A DNA stretch of 64,000 nt from an uncultured Lachnospiraceae bacterium (GTDB lineage Bacteria; Bacillota; Clostridia; Lachnospirales; Lachnospiraceae). Below are positions 52,958 through 61,407 of this stretch, in pieces; the stretch's first letter is position 1, and every line of letters starts with the position of its first letter. A model generated the notes under the pieces. The model was not told the DNA's origin, made no database searches, and saw only the letters and a list, made by a program, of their open reading frames with translations. The position numbers and the translations under genes were made by a program. Where the stretch lies: the NCBI GenBank assembly GCA_949948715.1, contig CATLGW010000001.1, forward strand, positions 180,051-244,050, given 5' to 3'.

Positions 52958-54367
52958 TTAAAAATCGCCGGAAAAGTCAAACATGGAAAGATATTCTTTC
53001 GTATTTTCACACATTTCCCGAAAGAGCCTGCGTGCGTCGCAAAGGCTGCAGGTTACCAGAGGATCGTTGGCAAAAGCGGCGAAAATTTTTTTCACATCTC
53101 TTTTTGCGATCCCCTCAGAAATCACCTCCTGTTCCCCACAGACCCTGGCGATCATGGGGAAAAGCTCCACAGGGACGGCGCCTGCCAAAACCGGGGTCAG
53201 GCTTCCGGAGCGAAAGACCGCGTTCGTTTCCACCACAGCTCCCAGAGGAAGGTTGGGAATCTGCCCCTGATTGGGGAGATTGACATTGGTAACCAGTTCG
53301 CAAAGTCCCAGGAGAGCCCGAATCTGATCCACTCCCTCTTCTCCGGTGCCCTTTATTACCACCTGTTCTTCCCCGGTACGCAGCCGTCTGCTCTTTTCAA
53401 GACGTTCCTTTAAATCCTTCTTTCTCCACGCGACGTTCGTCAGGCCAAATTGCATTTCTCTGACCCGGTCCGGATTTTCCAGATACCATTTCCCCTCGCA
53501 GAATTCCGCCAGGTGGCGGTCCCCCGCGGCGGCGATGTAGCCGTACCTGAGAAAGAGATCCATTTTTACCCTTTCCGTGCTGACAAAGCTGTTATTCATC
53601 CAGTTAGAATCGACATTTTTCTCCCGGCCCTGATAGCCCTCCCGGTATTTCTCACAAAACGCCCGATAATAAGGAAATAAATCCGCGCTTTGCCACAGGG
53701 CGCTGGTGAGCCAGGTAAAATGGTTCACCCCTATCGGGTTTACCTTTATCTCGTGGCGGTCCACGTTTTCCCTGCCAAAGGTCTCTTCCACCATGCGGGC
53801 CAGGAACTTCTGGGTTCCAAAAACCTCGTGGCAGCATCCGAATGCCCTGATCCCCGGAAATGCGCGGTAGAGTGCCTTCATGCAGAGAGTCATGGGATTG
53901 GTGTAATTGATAACCCATGCCTTGGGGCAGTATTTCTTTACCGCCTCCCCGATCTCCTCAAACATGGGAACGGCCCGCATGGCCCTGAGAATCCCCCCGG
54001 GCCCGGAGGTGTCTCCCACCGACTGGTAGATGCCATATTTTTCCGGAAGATGCACATCCTGCTCCATTTCGTCAAATGTGCCGGGGAGAATGGATATCAC
54101 GACAAAATCGGCGCCGGTGAGCGCCTCCGGAAGGGTATCCACCGCCCGGTATCGCCAGTCAGACTTTGCGCCTTCTGCGGACCGGTACTGATTGCCGATC
54201 ACCTCGTTATCCTTTGCCGCCTGAAAATCAATGTCATAAAGGGCAACCTGCCCGCTGATATCCTCACAGGCGGCGAGATCGCTCATCAGCCCCCAGGCCC
54301 AGCCTCTGGAGCCGCCTCCCACATAGGCAATCCTTATTTCTTCCACACCATTTTGCGTGTATTTCAT
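52958..54367 (-). CDS. GH4 family NAD-dependent glycosidase
   Basis: A 469-residue enzyme of glycoside hydrolase family 4, which uses NAD and a divalent metal. The Rossmann motif AYVGGGSRGWAWG lies at the N-terminus. Metal ligands are in FGCCHEVFG (Cys, His) and PIGVNHFTW, and NYTNPM precedes them. The GGSRGW form is seen in alpha-glucosidase and alpha-galacturonidase members. ATG 54367 has GGGAGGAAAA; a GTG four codons earlier is possible. It is divergent from an AraC-type regulator, probably its activator. Confidence 0.9.
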   Translation of the reverse strand: MKYTQNGVEEIRIAYVGGGSRGWAWGLMSDLAACEDISGQVALYDIDFQAAKDNEVIGNQYRSAEGAKSDWRYRAVDTLPEALTGADFVVISILPGTFDEMEQDVHLPEKYGIYQSVGDTSGPGGILRAMRAVPMFEEIGEAVKKYCPKAWVINYTNPMTLCMKALYRAFPGIRAFGCCHEVFGTQKFLARMVEETFGRENVDRHEIKVNPIGVNHFTWLTSALWQSADLFPYYRAFCEKYREGYQGREKNVDSNWMNNSFVSTERVKMDLFLRYGYIAAAGDRHLAEFCEGKWYLENPDRVREMQFGLTNVAWRKKDLKERLEKSRRLRTGEEQVVIKGTGEEGVDQIRALLGLCELVTNVNLPNQGQIPNLPLGAVVETNAVFRSGSLTPVLAGAVPVELFPMIARVCGEQEVISEGIAKRDVKKIFAAFANDPLVTCSLCDARRLFREMCENTKEYLSMFDFSGDF

Positions 54368-54519
54368 TTTTCCTCCCACTCCACCTTTCTAACGTCATTT
54401 CAAACAAAAACCGATAGTGCATTTCCTCTGACATTGCTGTTATATTTTTTTCATTGTAGGACAAAAATTTCAATTAATCCTTGAATTATTTGCTGGTTTA
54501 ACCAAAAAATAAGAAATTT

Positions 54520-54548
54520 TTGATTTCTTCCTGCTGTTGTGATAGAAT
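54520..54548 (+). promoter_or_regulatory. Promoter of the AraC-type gene
   Basis: TTGATT (54520-54525), 17 bp, TAGAAT (54543-54548); 100 nt before the ATG in the divergent region (54368-54647) shared with the GH4 gene. Confidence 0.6.
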
Positions 54549-54647
54549 GAAAATAAAGCAACGGTCCGTGAGCGGCCAAAGCTGCGAAAACTTCGCCGTA
54601 TCACAGACGGATGGGGTTTACAGCAAATATAACAGAAAGCCGGTATT

Positions 54648-55469
54648 ATGATGGAATCCATTGAATTATCGAATTTCCTGATCTCCAGAAACAGAACTAC
54701 CAACAAAAGAAAACGCTGCGAGGTGCACTGTCATGACAAACACGAGCTTTACTATATGCAGGAGGGCAGCACCACTTACTTTATAGACGATGAAATCTTC
54801 AATGTGGAAAAGGGAGATTTTGTCTTTGTGCCCAAGGGCATCCTGCACAGGACCGACAGCGGGGACTGTAAAAACAATGCCCGAATCCTTATCAATTTTC
54901 CGGACTCCGTATTTCAGGGCGAATGCCGCGAGCTGTATCCCAAGCTGTGCAGTCATCCCGTGATCAGCGTAACGAAGGAACATACGGAAGACCTGGAAGA
55001 GCTTCTGGAAAAAATAGAGCGGGAATACAAAGGACAGGAACCCTACCGGGGTATCCTGATACAGAGCTGCCTGCTGGAACTGTTCGCCCTTCTATGCCGC
55101 CACAGATATGAGAGGAAACCGCAGCTTCAGCCCTCCGACCAGATTATATATGAAATCACGTCCTATATAGGAGAAAATTTCAGTCAGGATATTTCCCTGG
55201 GGGAAATCAGCAGAAGATTTTCCATCAGCGAGAGCCATCTCTCCCGGAAATTCAAGGCCGTCACCGGAATCGGGATCAACCGGTATATCACCTATGTGCG
55301 GATATCAAACGCGGAAAAGCTGTTGAAAGGCGGCGGCGTGAGCGTGGCCGAGGCCGCAAGATGCTGCGGGTATAACGACAGCAATTACTTTTCCATGGTC
55401 TTTCAACGGATTCAGGGGGTGACGCCCTTCCAGCTTATAAGACACAGGAAAGAGGAGGAAAACGCATAG
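54648..55469 (+). CDS. AraC family transcriptional regulator
   Basis: A 273-residue regulator with an N-terminal cupin sensing domain (CEVHCHDKHELYYMQEGSTTYFIDDEIFNVEKGDFVFVPKGILHR) and a C-terminal double helix-turn-helix (ISLGEISRRFSISESHLSRKFKAVTGIGINRYITYVRISNAEKLL...VAEAARCCGYNDSNYFSMVFQRIQGVTPFQL). The next Met (54651) is equivalent as start. Divergent from the GH4 gene, so it likely controls sugar utilisation in response to a substrate or product. Confidence 0.9.
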   Translation: MMESIELSNFLISRNRTTNKRKRCEVHCHDKHELYYMQEGSTTYFIDDEIFNVEKGDFVFVPKGILHRTDSGDCKNNARILINFPDSVFQGECRELYPKLCSHPVISVTKEHTEDLEELLEKIEREYKGQEPYRGILIQSCLLELFALLCRHRYERKPQLQPSDQIIYEITSYIGENFSQDISLGEISRRFSISESHLSRKFKAVTGIGINRYITYVRISNAEKLLKGGGVSVAEAARCCGYNDSNYFSMVFQRIQGVTPFQLIRHRKEEENA

Positions 55470-55472
55470 AAA

Positions 55473-55502
55473 AGCCTCTCCCGGATTTCTCCAGAAGAGG
55501 CT
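55473..55502 (-). terminator. Terminator at the edge of the mobile-like region
   Basis: AGCCTCT (55473-55479) pairs with AGAGGCT (55496-55502); on the minus strand it is followed by TTTTCT. It can end the minus-strand phage-like genes and lies just after the AraC stop. The stretch 55503-55681 has no clear gene. Confidence 0.6.
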
Positions 55503-55531
55503 CAAAACCATCGGTTTTACTGTGTTTTTCC

Positions 55532-55603
55532 TTAGAACTTCCCTTCCTTCGCCGCTTCCTCAATCGAGACGGTAACACACGCTATTTCAGCACTTATCGC
55601 CAT
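55532..55603 (-). CDS. Possible 23-residue peptide
   Basis: A short frame MAISAEIACVTVSIEEAAKEGKF with AGAGGT before its ATG. The end VSIEEAAKEGKF could instead be the remnant of a larger protein cut when the region was rearranged. Very tentative. Confidence 0.2.
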   Translation of the reverse strand: MAISAEIACVTVSIEEAAKEGKF

Positions 55604-55681
55604 TTTTGTTACCTCTACGTTGCCTATTCAGCAATTTTTCTCACTTGCGAGCGCATCTCACGGCATTTTTAGCGTAAATTA

Positions 55682-55921
55682 TCAGCTCTCTGCGCCATCA
55701 TACACATAGCCGGTTTCTTCCCAAAACTTCATTGGCGATATGTAATAATCATACTGTGAGCTGCCCTCTTTCTTGAAAGCCACTCCGAATTTCAGAAAGC
55801 CAAGTATGATGCCCTGGCGGATAAACTGCTGATCCTTTTTCATCACTCTGGCCGCTACGGCCACCGGAACATTTTCGCCGGTAAACTCTGGCACTTTCAA
55901 ATATACCTTGTTTCTATCCAT
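55682..55921 (-). CDS. Small phage-type protein
   Basis: A 79-residue protein (KVPEFTGENVPVAVAARVMKKDQQFIRQGI at the start, YDYYISPMKFWEETGYV near the end). Similar small proteins are common in clostridial prophages and integrative elements, and look like helix-turn-helix/excisionase-sized proteins. Overlaps the upstream gene by 8 nt. Function unknown. Confidence 0.7.
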   Translation of the reverse strand: MDRNKVYLKVPEFTGENVPVAVAARVMKKDQQFIRQGIILGFLKFGVAFKKEGSSQYDYYISPMKFWEETGYVYDGAES

Positions 55922-56165
55922 TTGTCAACGCCTTCCTTTCCTTTGCCAAATTTAATGCCTGCAGGATGTCGTTCGCTTTCTTCTCCCCGATACCCTTTAC
56001 CTGGAGAATTGCCTGCGTGATCTCTTCATCAGACAATGTGATAACCTCCTGCTTTCCCGCCTCATACCCTCTCTTATACAAGTCCTCACAGAACGCACTC
56101 ATTTGTCCGTGATCCATCTTCCTGACATCCTTGTATGTTTTCCTGTTCAATTCGTATGTCCTCAC
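55914..56165 (-). CDS. Small protein with helix-hairpin-helix-like C-terminus
   Basis: An 83-residue protein. Residues 56-70 (QVKGIGEKKANDILQ) match a helix-hairpin-helix DNA-binding hairpin (GIGxxxAxxI). It overlaps genes on both sides (4 and 8 nt), so it is part of one operon. Unknown function; non-specific DNA binding is plausible. Confidence 0.65.
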   Translation of the reverse strand: MRTYELNRKTYKDVRKMDHGQMSAFCEDLYKRGYEAGKQEVITLSDEEITQAILQVKGIGEKKANDILQALNLAKERKALTNG

Positions 56166-56965
56166 TCCATCGCCTCCTTGATTCCTATGTCAAACAAACT
56201 TAACTGCATATTCTCGGATGCAAACCTTTTGTCCAGGCCATAAATTGTGCTACCGTCCGACCGATACGGAAAAGGAATCTTGTTCTGCCAATCTTTGAAA
56301 CTGTTCCACAACTCCGGCAGATACTTTCGGATATTTCTCAGCTCCTTCAGATTTTTTTGCTGGCAATGCTGGCAACTTACCCTATCCAATATGTCATATA
56401 GCCGGATTCCGGATTGTTTCCACTGCACTCCATGCTGGTAGCAATATTCCAGACAGTCCGCCTCCGTCATGCCCCACTTTATCAGCGGATATGATTTCGC
56501 ATAATTCTTATGGGGCTTTATGTCTATTCTCTGTACCTCGTCAGCTGCTATGCCTACATACTCAATCACAAACCGCTCCAATGACTGATAATATCCATTC
56601 AACAGCTGCCTTTTTATGGCCGTTCCCCAGCGCTGCTTTCCGCACCATCCATAACCTTTGCATCCATTTTGCTTTTCATGCTCGAATACCATGAACTCAA
56701 ACATACCCAGCTCGACTCCTGTAGCCGCTCTGTATTCCTGGTACTCTTCTGTTTCTGGTATGCTGAGGACCGTAAACTTGATTTTCTCTTTCAAGCATAT
56801 ACTGGCCGCAAACAGAAGAGTATCGTATGTTGCCTGGTATTCATCGCCCAAATCTACAGTTACCACTTCATCCAGCCTCACACCTTCCTCTAAAATTTTT
56901 AAGAACAGTGCCAGGCTGTCCTTGCCGCCGCTTAGCGACAATGTATAATATGAAAGATTCTTCAT
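56162..56965 (-). CDS. PAPS reductase-like PP-loop ATPase
   Basis: A 267-residue member of the phosphoadenosine-phosphosulfate reductase family with the PP-loop SLSGGKDSLALFL. Two Cys pairs (VSCQHCQQKN, and CKGYGWCGK) may bind a metal cluster. Phage and element copies are not in sulfate assimilation; DndC and IbrA are relatives. A TTG five codons upstream is an alternative start. Found with a ParB-type protein in the same array. Confidence 0.8.
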   Translation of the reverse strand: MKNLSYYTLSLSGGKDSLALFLKILEEGVRLDEVVTVDLGDEYQATYDTLLFAASICLKEKIKFTVLSIPETEEYQEYRAATGVELGMFEFMVFEHEKQNGCKGYGWCGKQRWGTAIKRQLLNGYYQSLERFVIEYVGIAADEVQRIDIKPHKNYAKSYPLIKWGMTEADCLEYCYQHGVQWKQSGIRLYDILDRVSCQHCQQKNLKELRNIRKYLPELWNSFKDWQNKIPFPYRSDGSTIYGLDKRFASENMQLSLFDIGIKEAME

Positions 56966-57137
56966 AACACCACGAAACAAATTCCGTTCGTGGATAGGAC
57001 ATCGCGCCTCCCATGCTACTTCGGTATGGCTTTCGCAAGGTAGCTCCCACTCATACTTTTTTCACGCTGCTGTCAGTCCTTTTCTTCTCGCCACTTTTCA
57101 CGCTTTGGCGGTCAACCCGGTTTACCGGGATTCGTTA

Positions 57138-57908
57138 TTACTCCTTTCTCCTTAATCCTTCCGGAAACTCCTGTATCAGCGGTTCTCCCCATATGTCCGC
57201 AAGGCTGGACTTCATAAAGAGGGGAATATTTCTTTGTCTGCAATCTTCCAAAATATCCACTACCCATTCTCTTTCGGGAACAACCTTATTTTTTCGTCTT
57301 CCTGTTTCTGCACCTACGATTATCCAATTCGGCAACCGTTTTTTCGATTCTTCCATTCTTCTGAAAGGATTTAATATAGGCTCTATGCTCCAAAATGTCT
57401 TATGGTATTTACCGAAAAACGATTTCATATCTGGACCTGTCATGGTGGAACCGTACCACATATTTTCTTTTACTGGCAGTTTTTTACACACTGCCAAATC
57501 AATATACCGCTGCGGATTTTTCGTCACAAACAGATAATTATGCTGTGGTGCTTTCTCACAAGCTGCAAACACTTCCTCAATCCAACTATCCGGCACCCAT
57601 GAACCAAACAAATCTGCCATAGAGCAGACAAAAATATATCTCCCTTCTTTCTGCTCATACTCACTTAACCTGTACCTGTGGAGTGTCGGCGTAAACTTTA
57701 CCGGGTATGGATTGCCCGCCCTGTTCTTTACCTCTGCACAGTTCAAAGTAGAGCCAGTATTGAGTACCTTAATGTTGGTCCCGTCTATCGTCTCAAAACT
57801 TCCGAACCGATTAGCAATGCCCCTGGCATAGCAGTATTCACACCCATGATAGCATCCAGTTACCGGATTCCATGTACTGTCGCACCAATCAATCCTTGTC
57901 TTTTCCAT
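57138..57908 (-). CDS. DUF5131 (phage Gp37/Gp68) radical-SAM-like protein
   Basis: A 256-residue protein starting MEKTRIDWCDSTWNPVTGC, with the Cys motif CYHGCEYCYARGIA that suggests a 4Fe-4S centre of radical SAM type, and VFVCSMADLFG. This family is typical of prophages and conjugative elements. Substrate unknown. The 57-nt to 150-nt gap upstream of the PAPS-reductase gene (56966-57137) shows no gene. Confidence 0.88.
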   Translation of the reverse strand: MEKTRIDWCDSTWNPVTGCYHGCEYCYARGIANRFGSFETIDGTNIKVLNTGSTLNCAEVKNRAGNPYPVKFTPTLHRYRLSEYEQKEGRYIFVCSMADLFGSWVPDSWIEEVFAACEKAPQHNYLFVTKNPQRYIDLAVCKKLPVKENMWYGSTMTGPDMKSFFGKYHKTFWSIEPILNPFRRMEESKKRLPNWIIVGAETGRRKNKVVPEREWVVDILEDCRQRNIPLFMKSSLADIWGEPLIQEFPEGLRRKE

Positions 57909-57912
57909 GTTT

Positions 57913-58263
57913 TCACATCCTTCCTTCGAGGCTTACCCATATTACAGCTCCCTGCGGATGCTGGTATGGGATAAGCTCCGTAAATCTTATGGCATCCTTC
58001 AGATACCAGATATGAGGCTCTTCGTATGGCAGGCTGTCAAATTCTCCAGGGATATGATGATATTTCTGGAACATATCAAAATCTTCTCTCAACAATAACG
58101 AGGACCCAACTATCTCGACACTACCCTGGATCATCCTGGTACCGGAAAATATCACCCCTACCCTGCCACGCACCTGCGTTCCTGTGCCACGAATTTCCCA
58201 CGGCTTTAAGCCGTCCAGTATGAGGTTGCCCCAATGCTCTTTTACAATAAAAGCTCTATCCAT
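57913..58263 (-). CDS. ASCH domain protein
   Basis: A 116-residue protein (MDRAFIVKEHWGNLILDGLKPWEIRGTGTQVRGRVGV...) with the ASCH/PUA-like beta barrel; KPWEIRG is the typical motif. ASCH proteins bind RNA or modified nucleosides. AGGAG precedes ATG 58263. Four nt upstream of the DUF5131 gene. Role unknown. Confidence 0.8.
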   Translation of the reverse strand: MDRAFIVKEHWGNLILDGLKPWEIRGTGTQVRGRVGVIFSGTRMIQGSVEIVGSSLLLREDFDMFQKYHHIPGEFDSLPYEEPHIWYLKDAIRFTELIPYQHPQGAVIWVSLEGRM

Positions 58264-58298
58264 CTGTGGTCTCCTATTCTGCAGGAAATTCAAAAACC

Positions 58299-59675
58299 TT
58301 ATTTTGGCTTATTATCAGCATGGTTTTCCTCCTTGAACAAATCATGGGAGCCTTCGGCCAGCTTGTAATATTCCTCCTTGCTGTATGAAAAACCGAACAA
58401 AGACAAAATTTCATCGAACTGCATAACCAGCTTTCCGGATCCCTTGTGGTAAGTCGCATCCCATTCTGCAATGTCCTTGTCTGCAACTCCATTGGCGGCG
58501 TAAATCATCAGCTTATAAAGAAGTCCGATTGCGTCACGCTGTTTTTCATATGCGGATTTTTCCTCGTCTGTCTTATCATACAAAGAGGTTTCTCCAGTAA
58601 TGAATCTCAACATTACCTGCTCACTCATCCATGAACCACAGCGAACCATGATCCCAAACAGGCGCTCCATCACCGCCTCCAGTTTTTCGTTCTCCGGCTT
58701 AAACTTCTGCTCGATAGCCAGCTTTATGAAATCGGCCCGCTCTGCAGACATTTCTTTCTGCATAGCCTTAATCTGCCGCTTTCTCTTGTCCTGGGCTTTC
58801 TGTTTCAGCTCATACCCGGACAGCTTACGCTTTTCTTTCCCTTTCTTCTTGATAATCGCGAACGTCCTCCACCAGACCACATAGAACAGCTCTTCCTTCG
58901 CCGCCTGCGTCTTGCACCCCAGCTTATCCTTAACCTCCTTATCCAGCTCGAACTCCTTGACCTTTTCCCACTTTCCGCCGTACTGCTCATTCTCGGCGCC
59001 CTCCGGAGCAGGCTTAATCCCCTCAGCCTTGCAGAGTTTGATATACGCTTTTTCATGCTCTTTGCGCTTGATTTCCTCGTATGCGGTTCTCGCTTTCTGC
59101 GCCAGATTATTAGAGCTGGTGGACTCCTTCAGAATTTTATCCCTGGTCTTTACATCCGGGATCTTCTCCAGCTCGTACAAATCCTTTAACGACAGCTGGA
59201 ATCCCTCGTCTTTCTCTTTTTCCCGCAGCACCTTCTGGTTGAGCTTTGCGATGTTCAGCCGGTGCTTTACCGTTGTTTTGGAGAAACCGGTCTTTTCTGC
59301 GATGCTTTCCTCCGTCTCTCCCAGGTTGAGCATCATCTGAAAACCGTTCGCCTGCTCCCAAATCGTCAGATCATTACGTTGCATATTCTCTTCCAGCATA
59401 ATTGACATCTGCTCCCTCGGAGTCAGATTCTCGGCAATCTGGCAAGGAAACTCTGCTACCCCTGCCTGGGTACCTGCCGCATATCTCCTGTGTCCGATGA
59501 TTGTCATGTACTCTCCTGGCTCTCCCTCTACCGGAATCACCGTCAAATTCTGCAGGATTCCATTCTTCTTGATGGACTCTGCCAATTCCGTCAAATCCCC
59601 CAGATCTTTCCTGGGATTCTCCGGATGCGGCCTAATATGCTCAGCCGCAATGTAAAAAATCTGTTTTTCCGCCAT
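58299..59675 (-). CDS. ParB/RepB-like protein
   Basis: A 458-residue protein with a ParB N-terminal CTPase-like domain (IRPHPENPRKDLGDLTELAESI, TIIGHRRYAA, MLEENMQRNDLTIWEQA) and a central helix-turn-helix (SIAEKTGFSKTTVKHRL), followed by a long helical C-terminal region unlike chromosomal ParB. No ParA is in the window. Likely an element-borne partition or regulatory protein. AGGAGG upstream of ATG 59675. Confidence 0.88.
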   Translation of the reverse strand: MAEKQIFYIAAEHIRPHPENPRKDLGDLTELAESIKKNGILQNLTVIPVEGEPGEYMTIIGHRRYAAGTQAGVAEFPCQIAENLTPREQMSIMLEENMQRNDLTIWEQANGFQMMLNLGETEESIAEKTGFSKTTVKHRLNIAKLNQKVLREKEKDEGFQLSLKDLYELEKIPDVKTRDKILKESTSSNNLAQKARTAYEEIKRKEHEKAYIKLCKAEGIKPAPEGAENEQYGGKWEKVKEFELDKEVKDKLGCKTQAAKEELFYVVWWRTFAIIKKKGKEKRKLSGYELKQKAQDKRKRQIKAMQKEMSAERADFIKLAIEQKFKPENEKLEAVMERLFGIMVRCGSWMSEQVMLRFITGETSLYDKTDEEKSAYEKQRDAIGLLYKLMIYAANGVADKDIAEWDATYHKGSGKLVMQFDEILSLFGFSYSKEEYYKLAEGSHDLFKEENHADNKPK

Positions 59676-59704
59676 TTATTTGTCCTCCTATAATCCATTT
59701 TGAG

Positions 59705-59733
59705 GGAACTGGCGGCACAAGGCCGCCGATTCC
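59705..59733 (-). other. Hairpin directly after the DUF6273-like gene
   Basis: GGCGGC (59711-59716) and GCCGCC (59722-59727) form a stem with a 5-nt loop, extended by GGAA/TTCC at 59705-59708 and 59730-59733. It starts 6 nt after the stop codon and has no T-run, so it is a poor terminator. A hairpin at this place is a feature of diversity-generating retroelement targets. Confidence 0.6.
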
Positions 59734-59739
59734 GTGATA

Positions 59740-60594
59740 TTATGATTTCTTGATGATGAAGCAGACGGGCACCCGATACGCACTGGACGCGTACCAGTAG
59801 TCGTCGTAGCCGTTGCCGTTGACAACGCACGTATCCGCCGAATTGCCAGACCTCACGGACGCCAGCCACCAGGTGCAGGTATCTTCGCCCTCCGCCGATC
59901 CCCTCATTCTGTTCCTGCAGTCCTTATAGTATTCCATCTGCTCATACAGCCCTTCATCCCCATAGCAATCGTCCTCTCCAAATACCTCCGATGCTGCAGG
60001 CAGAAACAGATATGTATTGAAATATACCATTTCCCCATCCCGTAGCGTCTTTCTCTCTGCCAGAGAGATCACCTTCCTCAAATTCTCCGGCAACCGCTCA
60101 AACAACCCCTTATTCAGATACTTGTGGATATCCGAACCAGGATAGCCCAGTTGAGTGCCTCCATTCTTATTCCATTCCACTTCCTCTCCTACGCAATCCC
60201 GGCTCTCAAACCGCACATACTCGTCCGTCACATCCGTAACCACCAGCGTAAAGCCCTGGCCGCCCACCGTGCTGCCCTTCTTGTAATCCCCGACCTTGAA
60301 CTCAGCACCGGAATTGATTTCACTGGCGATCTCTTCCCAGGTTCCCTGCAGTTCTCCGCAGGTTCTCACGACTCTCGGCTTTCCGACATTTACAACATCC
60401 TTTTCCTGCCGCACCCTTTCGTACCAGTCCATGTCGTTTTTCACCCTCTGCACCAACTCAGCTTTTGCCTTGATGTTGGCCTCTTCAACTTCCTTGATGT
60501 GCTGGTAGAAAGCCTCACCCTCTCTCTGGATTGTCTCCGGATTGCCCTTTACCTTCAGCTCTTCATTCCCTACTCTTACTCTCAATTCCTCCAT
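59740..60594 (-). CDS. DUF6273-like protein, possible variable (C-type-lectin-like) target
   Basis: A 284-residue protein: N-terminal coiled coil (about 1-75), then a beta-rich module with GSTVGGQGFTLVVTDVTDEYV, YPGSDIHKYLNKGLFERLPENLRKVI, and a C-terminal CTWWLASVRSGNSADTCVV...YASSAYRVPVCFIIKK. This is the DUF6273-type C-type-lectin-like fold by resemblance. Near the C-terminus codons AAC GGC AAC GGC TAC GAC GAC TAC run together, all ending in C, as adenine mutagenesis of AAC codons would give. No reverse transcriptase is in the window. Confidence 0.75.
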   Translation of the reverse strand: MEELRVRVGNEELKVKGNPETIQREGEAFYQHIKEVEEANIKAKAELVQRVKNDMDWYERVRQEKDVVNVGKPRVVRTCGELQGTWEEIASEINSGAEFKVGDYKKGSTVGGQGFTLVVTDVTDEYVRFESRDCVGEEVEWNKNGGTQLGYPGSDIHKYLNKGLFERLPENLRKVISLAERKTLRDGEMVYFNTYLFLPAASEVFGEDDCYGDEGLYEQMEYYKDCRNRMRGSAEGEDTCTWWLASVRSGNSADTCVVNGNGYDDYWYASSAYRVPVCFIIKKS

Positions 60595-60630
60595 CGTCTT
60601 TCTCCTTTCGCCATTGCGTTTTTATTTACC

Positions 60631-61395
60631 TTAAATTCTCGACTTTACGAGATGTGCGGTCAAAAAAATTTTCCTGCTGATGAACAGCTTTTCCGTAGCC
60701 TGCACCGGATTCTTGTCTGCCTTTATTGTCCTTGATATCGGTTTGCTCCAGATACACTTAAAATCATCCGGTGCCGCACTGCTGCTTATCAGCACGATAT
60801 TTTCCTCACTCATTGCTCTCACCCACTGCCAAAACTCTCCATAGTCGAAACCCTTGCTTATTCCATACTCCTTTGTGCCTTCATATGGAGGATCGCAATA
60901 GATAACCGCCCCTTGCGTGTTAAGCAACTTATAATCACTACAGATAAACTCAACGCCCTTTAAGTCCTCAACCTGTTTTATCAGATTCCTCAACGCCTCT
61001 TCGTAGTAATTCCTCACCCCATTTTCCGTATGCACTATTCCGGCATATCCACCGTCAAAGAACCGGCCATTATAACTTGCCAGATACCCGATAGCTCCCA
61101 CATACCATTTTTCATAAATGCCGGTCTGCTCATAAAAGCACTTTCTCACTTCTGAGTAATGCTCTTTCGTGACAAATCCCGGCAGTTCTCCGAGCCTGTC
61201 AAGATTTCTGAACAGTTCTATCAAGTGTTCCTGCTTATCATGCGCAAACCTTTTCCTTGCATGGAATTTGTCTATGATATTGCATCCGCCACAGAATGGC
61301 TCTATGTACGCCCACGGCTGGTTATTATCTATATATTTCTGGATGATAGGCACTATATGCCGGGCAACTTTGCTCTTGCTACCCATGTACTTCAA
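60631..61395 (-). CDS. DNA adenine methyltransferase (Dam/D12 class)
   Basis: A 254-residue N6-adenine methyltransferase with KYMGSKSKVA (SAM-pocket start), IEPFCGGCNI and catalytic DPPY in VIYCDPPYEGT. Orphan methylases of this type are common on phages and conjugative elements, where they shield DNA from host restriction. No restriction enzyme is adjacent. Target sequence not deducible. Confidence 0.92.
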   Translation of the reverse strand: MKYMGSKSKVARHIVPIIQKYIDNNQPWAYIEPFCGGCNIIDKFHARKRFAHDKQEHLIELFRNLDRLGELPGFVTKEHYSEVRKCFYEQTGIYEKWYVGAIGYLASYNGRFFDGGYAGIVHTENGVRNYYEEALRNLIKQVEDLKGVEFICSDYKLLNTQGAVIYCDPPYEGTKEYGISKGFDYGEFWQWVRAMSEENIVLISSSAAPDDFKCIWSKPISRTIKADKNPVQATEKLFISRKIFLTAHLVKSRI

Positions 61396-61407
61396 TGCAA
61401 ATCCCTC

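Noticed and set aside
56966..57137. Possible structured RNA between PAPS-reductase-like and DUF5131 genes
   Set aside because: No convincing stem or conserved motif could be found by eye.
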